Both the position numbers and the translations under genes were made by a program. From Apostichopus japonicus (lineage: Eukaryota; Echinodermata; Holothuroidea; Aspidochirotida; Stichopodidae): a DNA stretch of 64,000 bases. The notes below the pieces were generated by a model, which worked only from the letters and a program-made list of their open reading frames with translations, did not search any database and was not told the DNA's origin. The DNA lies in NCBI RefSeq assembly GCF_037975245.1, contig NC_092575.1, forward strand, positions 10,506,001 through 10,570,000, written 5' to 3'. Position 1 is the first letter of the stretch; each line of letters opens with the position of its first letter. Positions 61,401 to 64,000 of this stretch are shown piece after piece.

Positions 61401-64000
61401 AACCGAAAGGATACCGTACCAGTGGGTGTTATTTAATTTCAAAGGAATGGAATACAGAATTTTCAAGAAAGGAGACTGACTTTTGTAGATCATAAACTGA
61501 AATTTCAGGTCTTTCAGACTTGAAATTTGAGGTAAAAGGTTCAGCACACATTTGAAGAGAAGAAAGAAAGAAGTGCCAATAGTTTCAAAAGTTTGCTGAA
61601 CAGCATCAGGCAATTGCTTAAAGGTGATCAGTTTTGTGTGCTTAATACTATAGAAAGGCTTAAACTGGTCACTGATAATCAAACTTGTAGACTTGTTATT
61701 ACTGCCGTAGCTCGAAGCATCCTTTTTTACTCACCAGGTGATTTAGTTGTCTATCTGAGCCTTGTTATTTTTGGGGAATATGTCCGAGAATTTAAAACTT
61801 CCGATAGAGTATCATCAGAGACTGTAAAGTTAAGTCACATTCATATTCCACTTCCTACCACCTTGTTTAATTTAACAGAAGAGATGCATATATGAGGTCT
61901 CTTCATATCCGCTATAGCTACCTACGTTCCATAAACTATGGGGCACGACCCAAACATGGGTGGTCAAAGGTTTTTTTCCAGATGTCAGAAATTGTATCCA
62001 CTTTTTTCAAAACTTGCTCACAGAGACTGATTTAGTAATTTTTGTCCGTATAATGAGGTGCTGTAGCTGTCATGCATTCTGAGCTTCGATTTTGAGGTTT
62101 GGCTGATTGGGGGCCGGGGGGTGGGGTGGTGTGAGGGAGGGGGGTGCAGGTTGTGGCTCAATCAGAAATTGCTGGATGGTCAGCCTTAAAGTTTGGCGAA
62201 AGCTGTTCTATAAGCTAATATCCGAAAAAAACGACTTCAGTCTCAGCAATTGTTTAGGCCATTTTCAAGTTCCATTGACCGGTGAAAATCCATACCGATT
62301 CCGTAAAGGTACATCTACTATTGGCATTTGTGATGAAGGTACCTCTACTGTGAAAACATGATTGGTCTAGGCTAAGTTTTGGATTCATCGTTTGAAAAGC
62401 TATTTCCAAAAGCTGAAGACTTTGTTTTGACAAAACTGCAATTACTTCACACTTGTAGTGTCTGTTCGATCATAGTTGACGTTGAGAGAAGCAACTTTTA
62501 TAATAATGCTTAAAATTTACATTTACCTTTAAGTTACTCAGTGACAATGAGGGCCGTATTTTCGTCCTCCTGTATAAAGATTCTTTTCTCCAGACTGAAG
62601 CTCCATGGTTCAAAAATTGGTCAAGGAATGACGTCTTGGAGAAGGCAATGATCGCCATAAATAGATGCAGACACATGAATCTTGTGCAAACATCTGTAAA
62701 TATGAATCTTTTTACTCAGCCACTGAGCAGCTGCTTTTACTCACCAAGCCATATAAAGGTGCTATTTTTAAGCTTAGAGAATTGTTGTAATTTAAAATTA
62801 TTCTTTGTATGAATATAGAAGCCATTCTTTGCCAGAATTCAATGACTTGAGAATGTGTTCACCAAAAATGCTTCCTTTTTTTTTCAAAAAGTGGGTTAAA
62901 ATATTCATTCAACATTTTTCTCACAGATTTGTATTCATCATGAAATCCTTGAAAATTGTATTCATTAGAAATTTTGTTTGTGCTTGATTGTTTTTTCATG
63001 GTTTCAAACTTTGTCAAATAGCTTCTTATATATATAATTGAATAATCACATATGTGTGTAATGTCAGATTTAATATTTAAATATGGAATTGTAAACATAA
63101 TATTGCTGCAGGGTGATGTTTGGTAGGAGTAAACAACGTTTAAATATTACCTTGGATGGAAATATATATTTCTGTCAATGATCTTTTCATGTTGTGCTGA
63201 TGGTATCTTCCAGGATTAAATGCTTTAAATTCTTTGTTTACAATGCAAGAAAATTTAAATCTTTGAAAAGATTTCAATGTTTGGTTTCTCAGACCAGTAG
63301 TTTATTACCAAGTAAAATGAGTATTCAAATAATTGAATCAGCAAAAATAATATAATTTCCATATTTAATCATCTGAGTGTATGTTATTTAAGTTATGGTT
63401 ACTTGTTAAAAGCTGTACACACAAATCATTTCCCTCTGGGAGTCATTTAAATACCCAGCACTTGTTATTTAAGTACTTTTGCTCTTTCCAAAAATATTCT
63501 TCAAACTTCTTTTCCGGAATACCTATTTATCCCTTACTTGTTGAAAATAGTCAGTCTTCCATATGTAAATAAAATGCTTTGAGATCTTTTATAAAGTGGT
63601 TCTGAAGGGATGGACCAGTTGTAGATTAAGCTTGTTAGTATAACATGAAATTTCAACAAATATCAATGGTGTTATCGTGTTTACCGATAACGCTGTTGTC
63701 ACATCTTGATGTCAATAATCAAATTGTCCAAGTTGTCAAATCACACGCGACTCAACATCTCAACAATTCGATAATTGTCATCTTAAATATGTCACTCTTG
63801 CATAACAATTTTCAATTCTATCCATACAAACTGTGATTGTGTGGAAGGGAACAATATATGTATAACAGCATTATGTATAAACTTTACTCAGAAAAGTAGA
63901 AAATGTTAAATAATGCATCGATATAACTTCATTTCATTTTGCCCTTTTCTAGCCATTTTTTAATTAATCTTTTTACCATATAACTGTGTATGTAAAAGTT
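61401..64000. other. No gene seen; NF2 3' UTR or downstream flank
   Basis: AT-rich, with a G-rich stretch at about 62108-62150 and AATAAA at 63568-63573. The ORF at 61593-61895 has no recognisable domain. Confidence 0.4.

Overview
The window is animal nuclear DNA. It is AT-rich, its genes are split into many short exons by GT-AG introns, and it is crowded with interspersed repeats, MITEs, minisatellites and microsatellites. There are no bacterial operons, and nearly all single-frame ORFs are noise. The repeat types (TTAA-flanked MITEs, tRNA-headed SINEs, G/C-runs next to a GCGTATCC-type terminal inverted repeat) and the proteins suggest a marine invertebrate deuterostome, most likely an echinoderm. 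That placement is an inference. Three protein-coding loci are recognised by translating exons and checking splice sites and phases by hand. Layout: (1) 1-9.6 kb is intergenic or intronic, dominated at 0.57-3.13 kb by a transposon-like repeat whose internal units carry arrays of nuclear-receptor half-sites. (2) 9.66-9.87 kb, minus strand, is the first coding exon (signal peptide plus start of the ectodomain) of a ZNRF3/RNF43-type Wnt-receptor E3 ligase; its other exons are not in the window. (3) 10-24 kb is repeat-rich with no gene I can support. It holds a fold-back MITE (13.1-13.5 kb), nested DNA transposons (17.3-19.1 kb) and a 70-bp minisatellite (22.0-22.5 kb). (4) 24.2-44.7 kb, minus strand, is the complete 17-exon coding region of replication protein A 70 kDa subunit (RPA1), 621 codons. 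Its largest intron (intron 5, 7.1 kb) contains a phase-compatible set of extra exons that could give RPA1 an alternative coiled-coil C-terminus or belong to a nested gene. (5) 44.66-45.87 kb is a 1.2-kb head-to-head intergenic region with E2F-like sites on the RPA1 side. (6) 45.9-60.6 kb, plus strand, is the complete 15-exon coding region of merlin (NF2), 588 codons. (7) 60.6-64 kb is 3' flank or 3' UTR with an 18-bp minisatellite. Functionally the loci are a DNA replication/repair single-strand binder (RPA1), a cortical FERM tumour suppressor of the Hippo pathway (NF2) and a Wnt feedback ligase (ZNRF3/RNF43 type). They do not form one pathway, but ZNRF3 and NF2 are also linked on human chromosome 22q12, which makes the neighbourhood of evolutionary interest. 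All exon models come from reading the sequence only; no transcript data or searches were available.
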